Shown: positions 1-12,266 of the stretch, piece by piece
Layout: each line of letters starts with the position of its first letter
Position numbering within the stretch: the first letter of the stretch is position 1
From: Acidobacteriaceae bacterium
GTDB taxonomy: Bacteria; Acidobacteriota; Terriglobia; Terriglobales; Acidobacteriaceae
Reading direction: 5' to 3'
Length of the DNA: 26,211 nt
Assembly: GCA_030040395.1 (NCBI GenBank)
Contig: JASHTU010000475.1
Coordinates: 1-26,211, forward strand
Notes under the pieces: model-generated
The model's database searches: none
Seen by the model: only the letters and a program-made list of their open reading frames with translations
What the model was told of the DNA's origin: nothing
Translations under genes and position numbers: made by a program

Positions 1-466
1 GTTGACAAAGACCGAGTGGCTGGCGAGCGAGCGGCAGAAGCTAAAGATTGGGATCGGCGAGAGCAGGGCAAACGAATTCGGATGGGAGCACAGGCTATGA
101 GCCACGCTCGTGGGGCATTGCGTCCTTACGGGCTTTTCGTGTCTCACCAAGTGTCGGAGAGTGGTTTTTCCAGGGACGGGCTCCGCGCACAATCTCCCCC
201 ATGCGGTTTTTTCTCTTTTTGAGAGCTTAACCGCCGCTCACATTCCCTCCGATGGCGGCCAGTCTAGCGCACTCGCTGGCGTCGTGGCAATGCTTACCGA
301 CATGCCGCCCCGATCGGGGGACATGGACACCGATTCTTACCAAACCCGCCTGACCAGGTTCGGCCCGGATGCGGCCGGAAGAAGTGTTCCGGCGCCCGTG
401 GAACGCAAGGGCGGCGGCTGGAGTCGAGGAGCCGTCCGGATTTTTCGATCGATGACCGTAATCCAA

Positions 467-495
467 GCCGGCGCCGATGAGTCTCGGGCGCCGGC
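467..495 (+). promoter_or_regulatory. GC-rich hairpin in rpoB leader
   Basis: Perfect 9-bp inverted repeat: GCCGGCGCC (467-475) and GGCGCCGGC (487-495) around an 11-nt loop, 57 bases before the rpoB start codon. No T-run follows, so it is not a standard intrinsic terminator. It may be a transcript-processing or attenuation structure, as known in the rplL-rpoB gap of enterobacteria. Function here is inferred only from position. Confidence 0.4.
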
Positions 496-542
496 CCGGC
501 GCGCGCGCAAGATGGAGGCGAGGCGCTGGAGCGACGAGGCTC

Positions 543-547
543 AGGAG
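543..547 (+). promoter_or_regulatory. ribosome binding site deciding the rpoB start
   Basis: AGGAG at 543-547 lies 5 nt before ATG 553. A GTG at 547 is in frame, but it overlaps this Shine-Dalgarno sequence, so ATG 553 is the better start. Confidence 0.75.
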
Positions 548-552
548 TGGAC

Positions 553-5037
<4,485 letters not shown>

Positions 5038-5040
5038 AAG

Positions 5041-5177
5041 TAGCTTCCAGCCGCTAGCTTTCAGCCTCTAGCTTGTTCGGGGCGAAGCTGGCAGCCGGGG
5101 TGAAACGTGATTTTGTTCTAGCGCGAACACGAAAACTGCTTTCAGCAAGGAAGAGCTGGAAGCCAGGAGCTAGAGGC
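5041..5177. repeat. AGCTTCCAGC / CTCTAGCTT low-complexity repeat cluster
   Basis: The rpoB-rpoC gap begins with repeated short units on one strand (5041-5074: AGCTTCCAGC, CTAGCTTTCAGC, CTCTAGCTT). Related units recur in inverse orientation at 5154-5188 (AGCTGGAAGCC, AGCTAGAGGC, AAGCTGAA). GCCTCTAGCT (5064-5073) is the exact reverse complement of 5168-5177, and GCTTCCAG (5043-5050) of 5156-5163. The paired words are not in the nested order needed for one long stem, so this is better read as inverted clusters of a short dispersed unit than as a single hairpin. No coding signal is seen. Confidence 0.5.
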
Positions 5178-5192
5178 AAGAAGCTGAATTTC

Positions 5193-5238
5193 GGGTCCTT
5201 CTTCAGCGGTTTATCGCTTTCCCGGGAAGGAAGGACCC
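5193..5238 (+). promoter_or_regulatory. perfect 9-bp hairpin between rpoB and rpoC
   Basis: GGGTCCTTC (5193-5201) and GAAGGACCC (5230-5238) are exact reverse complements around a 28-nt loop; a G-U and an A-U pair can extend the stem by two. The loop contains the palindrome CCCGGG (5221-5226). No T-run follows, so a terminator is unlikely. It could be a transcript-processing site or a device tuning the beta to beta' ratio. It ends about 45 nt before the rpoC ribosome binding site. Confidence 0.45.
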
Positions 5239-5282
5239 CAATGAAATCCGGGAAAACCTGCGGCGGCGCCAAAAAGGCCGCC

Positions 5283-5289
5283 AAGGAGG
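5283..5289 (+). promoter_or_regulatory. ribosome binding site deciding the rpoC start
   Basis: AAGGAGG at 5283-5289 is a strong Shine-Dalgarno sequence. It abuts the GTG at 5290 but sits 6 nt before the in-frame TTG at 5296, so initiation at TTG 5296 (MFRTNPFE...) is favoured. Confidence 0.65.
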
Positions 5290-5295
5290 GTGACC

Positions 5296-8200
5296 TTGTT
5301 CCGAACCAATCCGTTTGAGCTTACCAGCCCCATCACCGATTTCGACGCAATCCGCATCATGCTGGCTTCTCCGGAGAAAATCCGGAGCTGGTCGCATGGC
5401 GAGGTCACCAAGCCGGAAACCATCAATTACCGCACCTTCAAACCAGAGCGCGATGGGCTGTTCTGCGCCCGCATCTTCGGCCCGGTGACGGATTGGGAGT
5501 GCTTGTGCGGCAAATACAAGCGCATGAAGCATCGCGGCGTGATCTGCGACAAGTGCGGCGTGGAAGTGACGGTGAGCAAAGTGCGGCGCGAGCGCATGGA
5601 CCACATCGAGCTGGCCTCGCCCTGCTCGCACGTGTGGTTTTTCAAGGGCCTGCCGTCGCGCATCGGGCACCTGCTCGACATTTCACTGCGCGACTTGGAG
5701 AGCATACTCTACTTCGAGTCCTACGTGGTGGTCGATCCCGGCGACGCGCCGGTGCGCGAGCGCGAAATCATCAAGGACGAAGTGCGATTCCGCGAGCTCG
5801 ATCAGCAGTTCCGGCCTTCCGGTTTCAAGGCCATGATGGGTGCCGAAGCGATCAAGGAGCTGCTGAAGCGCGTCAACGTGGATGAATTGGGGATGGAGTT
5901 GCGCGAGCGGATGAAGAGCGAGAGCTCGGCGCAGAAAAAGCTGAAATACGCCAAGCGGCTCAAGGTGGTGGAGGCCTTCCGCAAAAGCAACAACAAGCCG
6001 CAGTGGATGATTCTCGACGTGCTGCCGGTGATACCGCCCGAGCTGCGTCCCCTGGTGCCGCTCGATGGCGGCCGCTTCGCCACTTCGGATTTGAACGATC
6101 TCTATCGCCGCGTGATCAACCGCAACAACCGGCTGAAAAAGTTGATGGACCTGCATGCGCCGGAAGTGATTGTGCGGAACGAAAAGCGCATGTTGCAGGA
6201 GGCGGTGGACGCTCTGTTCGACAACGGCCGCCGCGGGCGCGTGCTGCGCGGGGCCAATAACCGCCCATTAAAGTCGCTGAGCGACACGCTGAAGGGCAAG
6301 CAGGGGCGTTTCCGGCAGAATCTGTTGGGCAAGCGCGTGGACTACTCCGGCCGCTCGGTGATCGTGGTCGGTCCGGATCTGAAGCTGCACCAGTGCGGCC
6401 TGCCAAAGAAGATGGCGCTCGAGCTGTTTAAGCCTTTCATCTATCACCGCCTGGAGCAGACCGGCCAGTGCACCACCATCAAGCAAGCGAAAGAAATGGT
6501 GGAGATGCAGGAACCGGTGGTGTGGGACATTCTTGAGGAAGTGATCAAAGATCACCCCGTGCTGCTCAATCGCGCGCCCACCCTGCACCGCCTCGGCATT
6601 CAGGCTTTTGAGCCGGTGCTGGTAGAGGGCAAGGCCATCAAGATTCACCCACTGGTGTGCACGGCGTTCAACGCCGACTTCGACGGCGATCAAATGGCGG
6701 TGCACATTCCGCTGTCGCCCGAGGCGCAGATCGAGGCCAGCGTGCTGATGCTGGCTTCGCACAACATTCTGTCGCCGGCGTCGGGCCAGCCTATCACTGT
6801 GCCCACCCAGGATATGGTGCTGGGACTCTATTACCTCACCAAGGCCAAGAACGGGGCCAAGGGCGAAGGGCGGGTTTTCGCCAACACCGAAGAGATCCTG
6901 ATGGCGCTCGAAGCCAAGGAGCTGGAAACGCTGTCGCCGATCCGGTTGCGCTATACGGGCAGGGTGCTTGACATGACCACCGCGTACGACGATCAGGACC
7001 TGACGCACACCGAGCCGGTGGATTTCGACAAGGAGTACATCTCCACCACTGTGGGCCGCGTGATCCTCAACGACGCGCTGCCAGCGGGCATGCCGTTCAT
7101 CAACGGGCTGCTCAAGAAGAAGGGCATCGGGCAATTGGTGAACTACTGCAATCAGAACCTGGGCCTGGAGACGACGGTGGGTATGCTGGACCGCATCAAG
7201 GCGCTGGGCTTTCAGTACGCCACGCGCTCGGGGCTTTCCGTGGGCCTGGACGACATGGTGATCCCGGAGAGCAAGTACAAGGTGGTGGACGAAGCCGACA
7301 AGAAGGTGATCGAAGTCCAGAAGCAGTACATGGACGGCGCCATCACCAACGGCGAACGGCAGAACAAGGTCATCCAGATGTGGTCGGCGGTTACGGACCA
7401 GGTGGCGGACGAGATGTTCTCGAACATGAAGCGGGCCGACGATGAAGGGGCCATGAATCCGATTTACATCATGGCCGATTCCGGCGCGCGCGGATCGAAG
7501 CAGCAGATTCGCCAGCTCAGCGGCATGCGCGGACTCATGGCCAAGCCTTCGGGAGAAGTGATCGAGACGCCGATCACGGCAAACTTCCGCGAAGGGCTCA
7601 CAGTGCTGGAATATTTCATCTCCACGCACGGCGCGCGCAAGGGCCTGGCGGACACGGCGCTCAAGACGGCCGACTCCGGCTACCTGACCCGCCGCCTGGT
7701 GGACGTGGCGCAGGACGTGATCGTCACCGAGCACGACTGCGGCACGATGGAAGGCATTTACGTGGGATCGATCGTCGAATCGGGCGAGATCATCGAGCCG
7801 CTGCGCGACCGCATCATCGGCCGCGTTTCGCTGGAGCGGATCAAGGACTACGACGGCAATGTGGTTGTGGAAGTGAACCAGCCCATCGACGAAGACATCG
7901 CCTCCGCGATTCAGGGCGCGGGCGTGGAGAAGGTGAAGATCCGCTCCGTGCTCACCTGCGAATCGCGGCGCGGGGTTTGCGCGTTGTGTTACGGACGCAA
8001 CCTGGGCTCGGGCCGCATGGTGGAACTGGGCGAGACGGTGGGCGTGATCGCGGCGCAGTCGATCGGCGAGCCGGGCACGCAATTGACCATGCGCACCTTC
8101 CACGTGGGCGGCACGGCCAGCCGCGTGACCGACCGTTCGCGGCTCGACGCCAAGAATAACGGCTTTGTGCGCTTTATCAACCTGAACACCGTGGAGAGCA

Positions 8201-9486
8201 AGGACGGCGCGCTGGTGGCGATGAACCGCTCCGGCTCAATCGCCATTGTGGACGAGCGCGGCCGTGAGAAGGAGCGCTACCAGGTGGTTTACGGTGCGCG
8301 CCTGCGCGTCAAGGAAGGCTCCACCGTCAAGCTGGGCGAAGTGCTGGCCGAGTGGGATCCCTACACCTACGCCATTCTCACTGAGATCGGCGGCACGGTG
8401 CAGTTCAAGGACCTGCAGGAAGGCATCACCCTCAATGAAGAAGTGGACGAAGTAACCGGCCTCTCGCGCTGGGTGGTCGCCGATTCACCCGACGAAAAGC
8501 GGCAGCCGGCGATCGCCATCAAAGGCGCCAAGGGCCACAAGCGGTATCTGCTGCCGCGCGGAGCTCACCTGATGGTGCAGGACAGCGACGAGGTGGGTCC
8601 CGGCGATGTGCTGGCGAAGATTCCTAAGGAGTCGACGCGCACCAAGGACATCACCGGCGGTCTACCCCGCGTGGTGGAGCTCTTTGAAGCGCGCAAGCCG
8701 CGCGAGACGGCGATCATATCGGAAATCGATGGCGTGGTTCGATTCGGCGAAGTCTCCAAGGGCCAGCGCAAGATTTACGTCACCGCCGACAACGGCGACG
8801 AGAAGGAATACTCGGTGCCGCGCGGCATTCACGTTAACGTGCAGGAGGGTGAGCGGCTGCGCGCCGGCGATCCGCTGATGGACGGGCCCTTGAACCCGCA
8901 CGACATTCTCGCCGTGCTAGGCGAAAAGGAGCTGCAGGCCTACCTCGTGAACGAAATTCAGGAGGTCTACCGGCTGCAGGGAGTGGCCATCTCGGACAAG
9001 CACATCGAAGTAATTGTGCGGCAGATGCTGCGCTGGGTGCGGATCGACGAAGTGGGCGATTCCAGTTTCCTGCTCGAACAGCAGGTGGACCGCTTCCGCT
9101 TTAAGGAGGAGATCGAACGGGTGGCTACAAACGGAGGCCGCCCGCCGATCGGGCGCCCGCTGCTGCTGGGCATCACCAAGGCCTCGCTCTCAACGGACAG
9201 CTTCATTTCCGCGGCCAGCTTCCAGGAGACGACGCGCGTGCTTACCGAAGCCAGCATTAACGGCGCGGTGGACAACCTGCGCGGCTTGAAAGAGAACGTG
9301 ATCGTGGGGCGGCTGATTCCCGCGGGCACGGGCCTCGAGTACTACCGCAACGTGCAGCTTTCGCCTGAGCTTGAAGAAGCGGCGGCGCGGGTGCAGCAGG
9401 AAGTTACCGCGGAGATCGAAGCCGCGGAACGCGAACTCGAACTCATGCGGCAGGAGGGCGAAGCCGAGGAGTTGGCGGCGGAGTAG
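5296..9486 (+). CDS. rpoC: DNA-directed RNA polymerase subunit beta'
   Basis: Beta' subunit of RNA polymerase (1396 aa from TTG 5296), carrying the catalytic magnesium site. Visible landmarks are the N-terminal zinc-binding domain (C69, C71, C84, C87), the catalytic [12 protein letters not shown] loop with D461, D463 and D465, the bridge-helix region ([17 protein letters not shown], about residue 790), the second zinc site ([13 protein letters not shown], about residues 888-900) and the trigger loop with M932 and H936. About 190 residues rich in sandwich-barrel hybrid sequence interrupt the trigger loop before [19 protein letters not shown], in the place of the SI3 insertion of proteobacterial enzymes. 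Overall length matches the E. coli protein. GTG 5290 is an alternative start but abuts the Shine-Dalgarno. Probably co-transcribed with rpoB and ended by the terminator at 9558-9577. Confidence 0.98.
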   Translation: MFRTNPFELTSPITDFDAIRIMLASPEKIRSWSHGEVTKPETINYRTFKPERDGLFCARIFGPVTDWECLCGKYKRMKHRGVICDKCGVEVTVSKVRRERMDHIELASPCSHVWFFKGLPSRIGHLLDISLRDLESILYFESYVVVDPGDAPVREREIIKDEVRFRELDQQFRPSGFKAMMGAEAIKELLKRVNVDELGMELRERMKSESSAQKKLKYAKRLKVVEAFRKSNNKPQWMILDVLPVIPPELRPLVPLDGGRFATSDLNDLYRRVINRNNRLKKLMDLHAPEVIVRNEKRMLQEAVDALFDNGRRGRVLRGANNRPLKSLSDTLKGKQGRFRQNLLGKRVDYSGRSVIVVGPDLKLHQCGLPKKMALELFKPFIYHRLEQTGQCTTIKQAKEMVEMQEPVVWDILEEVIKDHPVLLNRAPTLHRLGIQAFEPVLVEGKAIKIHPLVCTAFNADFDGDQMAVHIPLSPEAQIEASVLMLASHNILSPASGQPITVPTQDMVLGLYYLTKAKNGAKGEGRVFANTEEILMALEAKELETLSPIRLRYTGRVLDMTTAYDDQDLTHTEPVDFDKEYISTTVGRVILNDALPAGMPFINGLLKKKGIGQLVNYCNQNLGLETTVGMLDRIKALGFQYATRSGLSVGLDDMVIPESKYKVVDEADKKVIEVQKQYMDGAITNGERQNKVIQMWSAVTDQVADEMFSNMKRADDEGAMNPIYIMADSGARGSKQQIRQLSGMRGLMAKPSGEVIETPITANFREGLTVLEYFISTHGARKGLADTALKTADSGYLTRRLVDVAQDVIVTEHDCGTMEGIYVGSIVESGEIIEPLRDRIIGRVSLERIKDYDGNVVVEVNQPIDEDIASAIQGAGVEKVKIRSVLTCESRRGVCALCYGRNLGSGRMVELGETVGVIAAQSIGEPGTQLTMRTFHVGGTASRVTDRSRLDAKNNGFVRFINLNTVESKDGALVAMNRSGSIAIVDERGREKERYQVVYGARLRVKEGSTVKLGEVLAEWDPYTYAILTEIGGTVQFKDLQEGITLNEEVDEVTGLSRWVVADSPDEKRQPAIAIKGAKGHKRYLLPRGAHLMVQDSDEVGPGDVLAKIPKESTRTKDITGGLPRVVELFEARKPRETAIISEIDGVVRFGEVSKGQRKIYVTADNGDEKEYSVPRGIHVNVQEGERLRAGDPLMDGPLNPHDILAVLGEKELQAYLVNEIQEVYRLQGVAISDKHIEVIVRQMLRWVRIDEVGDSSFLLEQQVDRFRFKEEIERVATNGGRPPIGRPLLLGITKASLSTDSFISAASFQETTRVLTEASINGAVDNLRGLKENVIVGRLIPAGTGLEYYRNVQLSPELEEAAARVQQEVTAEIEAAERELELMRQEGEAEELAAE

Positions 9487-9489
9487 GAC

Positions 9490-9534
9490 TGGCTGTTTCG
9501 ACGTCGCTCAGGACAGGCTGTTCAGGCGGTCCTT
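9490..9534 (+). repeat. possible dispersed TTCGAC..GCTCAGGACAGGC-type repeat
   Basis: Immediately after the rpoC stop comes TTTCGACGTCGCTCAGGACA followed by GGCTGTTCAGGC. It resembles the short intergenic word TTCGAC-N-GCTCAGGACAGGC that I associate with dispersed repeats in several environmental phyla. Only one copy is in this window, so repeat status rests on recollection, not on internal evidence. Confidence 0.3.
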
Positions 9535-9557
9535 TGCAGCAGTGTTCAACCAGGCGA

Positions 9558-9581
9558 GGCCCGGCGCGAGCCGGGCCCTTC
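9558..9581 (+). terminator. intrinsic terminator of rpoBC
   Basis: GGCCCGGC (9558-9565), GCGA tetraloop, GCCGGGCC (9570-9577): a perfect 8-bp GC stem followed by the modestly T-rich CTTCATTT. It lies 72 bases after the rpoC stop and before the convergent dehydrogenase gene. The weak T-run is the only reservation. Confidence 0.65.
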
Positions 9582-9643
9582 ATTTGGCGTGAAAAGCCCC
9601 CTCCTGTCCAGGCGTCAGACTTTGGTAAGCGTAAAGCTAACCC

Positions 9644-10783
9644 TTATCGCGCCGCCATCACCACCGCAAGCAGTTCCTCGCCCGTGAGCGGAAGCGGATT
9701 GGCCTGCATGCTGCTGGCGCGCGCCGCCTTCTCGACTATCCCGGGCAAATCGGCTTCGGTGACCCCCCAGGCGCGCAATGCAGGGATGTTGAGCTCGACG
9801 CATAGCGCGCGCACCCAGTCGACGCCATCCTCCGCGCTTGCTTCATTCCGGCCGGTTAGCAGGCGCGCGATGGTGGCGTAGCGTTCCAGGGCGGGATGCC
9901 GCGGCGCGCGAGCCCGCAACGCGGCCACGTTGGCCGCCATGCCGTGTGGCAACAGCGCCGCACAGAGCGCGCCGTGCGGCGCCTTCCCGGAACCTCCCAG
10001 CGGCGACGCGAAGCCGTGCACCACGCCCAGTCCGGCGTTGGCCAGCGCCAAGCCGCCGAAGAGGCTTGCCAGGGCCATGTCGCGGCGCGCTTCCTGATCC
10101 GCGCCGTCGTGGTATGCGCGGCGCAGAGCACCGGCCACGCGCCCGATGCCATCGAGGCAAATTGCGTCCACCAGGGGGTTGGCGCGTGCGCTGACATACG
10201 GCTCGATGAGTTGGGTAAGGGCGTCAAGGCCGGTGAATGCGGTGATCGTCGGGGGCAGCGCGTAGGTCAGCCCGGGATCGACCAGCGCGACCCGCGGCAG
10301 CATGAGTGGGCTCCGCAAGCTCGCTTTCACGCCGTGCTGCGTCGCTGCGAGCACAGCGTTGCGGGTGACTTCGCTGCCCGTGCCGGCCGTGGTCGGCGCC
10401 GCGATGAATGGCAACGGCGAGGCCACAAGGCCGCGACCCTTTCCCACCACCTCGAGAAAGTCGAGCGGCTCGCCACCGTTGGTGGCAATGGCGGCAATCG
10501 CTTTGCCGGCGTCAATGGCGCTGCCCCCGCCTAGCGAGACGACAACATCGCAGGAAGACTTCTGAGCGTGTCGTGCGCCCTCGCGGATCAGGTCGACCGT
10601 CGGCTCCTCGGGCGCCGCAAACGTTTCCGCCGAGAGCGCCGAGACAAGCGCTGCCGCGCGCTCAGTCGAGGCCCCGGTCACCACCAGCGGGTGGGCGCCG
10701 AAGCTGCGAACCAGTTCAGGGAGGGTGGCGGATGTGCCCTCGCCGAAGACAATCCGCGTCGCGGTCGCAAACTCGAAGCGCAT
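9644..10783 (-). CDS. iron-type alcohol dehydrogenase / maleylacetate reductase-like
   Basis: Cytoplasmic group III (Fe-type) dehydrogenase, 379 aa, expected to interconvert an alcohol and aldehyde/ketone, or to reduce an enone, with NAD(P)H. Seen: the nucleotide-binding GGGSAIDAGKA (residues 85-95), AAPTTAGTGSEVT (128-140), GLDALTQLIEPYVS (185-198) and VVHGFASPLGG..PHG (254-271). By position the four metal ligands of E. coli FucO (D196, H200, H263, H277) correspond to D187, Q191, H256 and H270, so one histidine is glutamine. Start: ATG 10783 is 4 nt after the ABM gene stop and gives a standard N-terminus (MRFEFATATRIVFG); an earlier in-frame ATG at 10804 would overlap that gene. Very likely an operon with the ABM gene. 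The substrate cannot be read from sequence. Confidence 0.85.
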   Translation of the reverse strand: MRFEFATATRIVFGEGTSATLPELVRSFGAHPLVVTGASTERAAALVSALSAETFAAPEEPTVDLIREGARHAQKSSCDVVVSLGGGSAIDAGKAIAAIATNGGEPLDFLEVVGKGRGLVASPLPFIAAPTTAGTGSEVTRNAVLAATQHGVKASLRSPLMLPRVALVDPGLTYALPPTITAFTGLDALTQLIEPYVSARANPLVDAICLDGIGRVAGALRRAYHDGADQEARRDMALASLFGGLALANAGLGVVHGFASPLGGSGKAPHGALCAALLPHGMAANVAALRARAPRHPALERYATIARLLTGRNEASAEDGVDWVRALCVELNIPALRAWGVTEADLPGIVEKAARASSMQANPLPLTGEELLAVVMAAR

Positions 10784-10787
10784 GATT

Positions 10788-11093
10788 CTACCAACCCTGG
10801 ACATCAGGGAAGACGGCGTTGTACTGCGTTCTTTGCCGCGGCTCGACCATCATTGGCGCGACCGCATCGCGCCACTTTGCGTAGTGAGCTGTCTCTCTGT
10901 GCGCAGCCGCCGCTTCCGGCGTGCGATAGACCTCGACCAGCACGAACCGTGTCGCATCGTCCTGCTGTTCGATCACGTCGAAGCGCGCGATGCCAGGTTC
11001 TTGAACACTCGAGCGAGCGTTTTCGATGGTGGCCTGCCTGAAGTCCGCAACCGACTCGGGTTTGACCCGCACGTGCACGTGAACAATAAGCAT
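10788..11093 (-). CDS. antibiotic biosynthesis monooxygenase (ABM) domain protein
   Basis: 101-aa protein of the ABM/YgiN/LsrG dimeric ferredoxin-like barrel superfamily. Supporting sequence: the beta-strand start [12 protein letters not shown], then [33 protein letters not shown] and [13 protein letters not shown], which match the usual small single-domain form in length and order. Members act as cofactor-free monooxygenases or small-molecule isomerases; LsrG, for example, processes phospho-AI-2. Here the role is open. GGAGG (complement of 11102-11106) is 8 nt before the ATG. The gene ends 4 nt before the Fe-type dehydrogenase start, so the two are almost certainly co-translated and probably handle the same small carbonyl or phenolic compound. 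It is divergent from the IclR gene at 11420. Confidence 0.85.
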   Translation of the reverse strand: MLIVHVHVRVKPESVADFRQATIENARSSVQEPGIARFDVIEQQDDATRFVLVEVYRTPEAAAAHRETAHYAKWRDAVAPMMVEPRQRTQYNAVFPDVQGW

Positions 11094-11419
11094 CGGACTT
11101 ACCTCCGCTCCTTATCCTACTGCCGCGGCGCGCCGCCCGGGTGTGCGTTCCCGTTGCTTCCAGACCCGTGAAGCAGCCCTCAAGTTCGATCCACCACGCA
11201 AACAGCGGATGAGCTGTTCATCGCGTGATTCGAAACTTTTCGACTTTTGATGGATAAGCCAATGCGTCGAAAGCGGGCCCGTGTCGGCGCCAAAACAAGC
11301 GGTCGGGAACCTGCGAATCGGTGATGCATGTACAATATGTGATGAACTATCAGTTTTTTGAGCCACAGCAAATCTCGATGCGTCTCTTGGCGTTTTTTGC
11401 CGCTCGCGAACTTTGAGGA
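11094..11419. promoter_or_regulatory. divergent promoter region, ABM operon / IclR regulator
   Basis: Gene-free 326-base region between two divergent units, the usual place for an IclR-family operator. TACAAT at 11331-11336 (plus strand) resembles a -10 box for the IclR gene, but no good -35 is present. A 5-bp imperfect palindrome GATGA-N5-TCATC (11208-11222) is visible. The TTGCAT-N3-ATGCAA palindrome found elsewhere in this window is absent; only a TGCAT half-like word occurs near 11325-11330. The regulator of this unit therefore probably uses a different site. Confidence 0.4.
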
Positions 11420-12259
11420 ATGAGTGACGCAACCTGCAATGGAGGCAAGGACGCAGTGCTCGCGCGTGCGAAACGTCTGCTGGATGAAAGTGGCGACGGA
11501 AGGCTCTTGTTGGCGGAGAAGGTCGAACGAAAGCCGCGGATACAATCCGCTGTGCGGACGGTTTCGATCCTGCTTGCGGTGTCCGATAGCGCCGACGGCC
11601 TGAGAGCCAAGGAAATCATGAAGCAGGTGGGCCTTTCGCGCCAGGTGACCTACCACCTGATCCATACCATGCTGGGTACCGGCATCATTCGCAAGAACGA
11701 GAGCAATCGCTATGTGCTGGGGCTGGCGGCAGTGTCGATCGCCGAGGGGTTTCATCGGCAACTGGCGCCGCCCGAGCAACTAGCGCGGAAGGTTCGGTCG
11801 ATTGTGGCCGCTATCGGCGAAACCGCCCACGCCGGCGGATGGGTTGACGGGGAAATCGTTGCGCTGGCAACCGCCGCCGGCCATGCGCCCGTAGCGGCGG
11901 CGAAGGTTCCGCAGGGTTATAGCGGCTACGCCCACGCCCGGGCGGCGGGAAAGTTGTTGCTGGCCCTTGTTGATCCGTCGCTCCGGGAAGCCTATCTGGC
12001 CAAACATCCCCTCGAACGAAGGACGAACAACACCATCGCGGATCGGGAAACACTGGAGAAGGAACTGGAGGAAATCCGGGCTCGCGGCTACGCCGTCGAT
12101 AATGAAGAGTTTTACGAGGGGCTGCAGTGCCTGGCCGTGCCAGTCCAGGGCTTGGGAGGGCGATTCGTCCTGGGAATCTCGGTGCCCAAAGAGCGATTCG
12201 AGAAGAAATTCGATAAATACCTTGCGGCGCTGCTCAATGCGGCCCGAATTGACAATTAG
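11420..12259 (+). CDS. IclR-family transcriptional regulator (first)
   Basis: 279-aa DNA-binding regulator. After an unusual N-terminal extension of about 40 residues there is an IclR winged helix-turn-helix (about residues 42-110: QSAVRTVSILLAV, KEIMKQVGLSRQVTYHLIHTM, GIIRKNESNRYVLG) and then the GAF-like effector domain (GYSGYAHARAAGKLLLA, LEEIRARGYAVDNEEFYEGLQCLAVPV, GRFVLGISVP). The start is uncertain: ATG 11420 has GAGGA directly touching it, whereas the in-frame GTG 11456 has AAGGA 4 nt and GGAGG 10 nt upstream, removing 12 residues. Its divergent position suggests control of the ABM/Fe-type dehydrogenase operon. It is convergent with the lactonase gene, with only 7 bases between the stops. 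Effector unknown. Confidence 0.9.
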   Translation: MSDATCNGGKDAVLARAKRLLDESGDGRLLLAEKVERKPRIQSAVRTVSILLAVSDSADGLRAKEIMKQVGLSRQVTYHLIHTMLGTGIIRKNESNRYVLGLAAVSIAEGFHRQLAPPEQLARKVRSIVAAIGETAHAGGWVDGEIVALATAAGHAPVAAAKVPQGYSGYAHARAAGKLLLALVDPSLREAYLAKHPLERRTNNTIADRETLEKELEEIRARGYAVDNEEFYEGLQCLAVPVQGLGGRFVLGISVPKERFEKKFDKYLAALLNAARIDN

Positions 12260-12266
12260 CGTGGCT

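Larger units (their letters stand above)
1..552 (+). other. gene-free leader upstream of rpoB
   Basis: No convincing gene is seen here. The short open frame reaching base 222 has no recognisable protein family and is not the end of rplL, the usual upstream neighbour of rpoB. A weak 4-5 bp stem (183-186 with 203-206) is followed by six T residues (207-212) in a T-rich stretch to 220, which could be a weak terminator or attenuator of an upstream ribosomal-protein unit. A much stronger GC hairpin lies at 467-495. I could not identify a convincing sigma-70 promoter. A long untranslated leader before rpoB would fit the known rplL-rpoB attenuator or processing region of other bacteria, but that is inference. 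Confidence 0.5.

Noticed and set aside
1..222. Open frame at the left edge as a possible rplL tail
   Set aside because: The sequence has none of the rplL C-terminal features; treated as leader.
6268..8103. 611-codon minus-strand open frame opposite rpoC
   Set aside because: Antisense shadow of rpoC with low-complexity composition.
11320..11345. TGCATGTACAATATG word as another TTGCAT-N3-ATGCAA operator
   Set aside because: The right half matches only one of six positions, so it is not the same motif.
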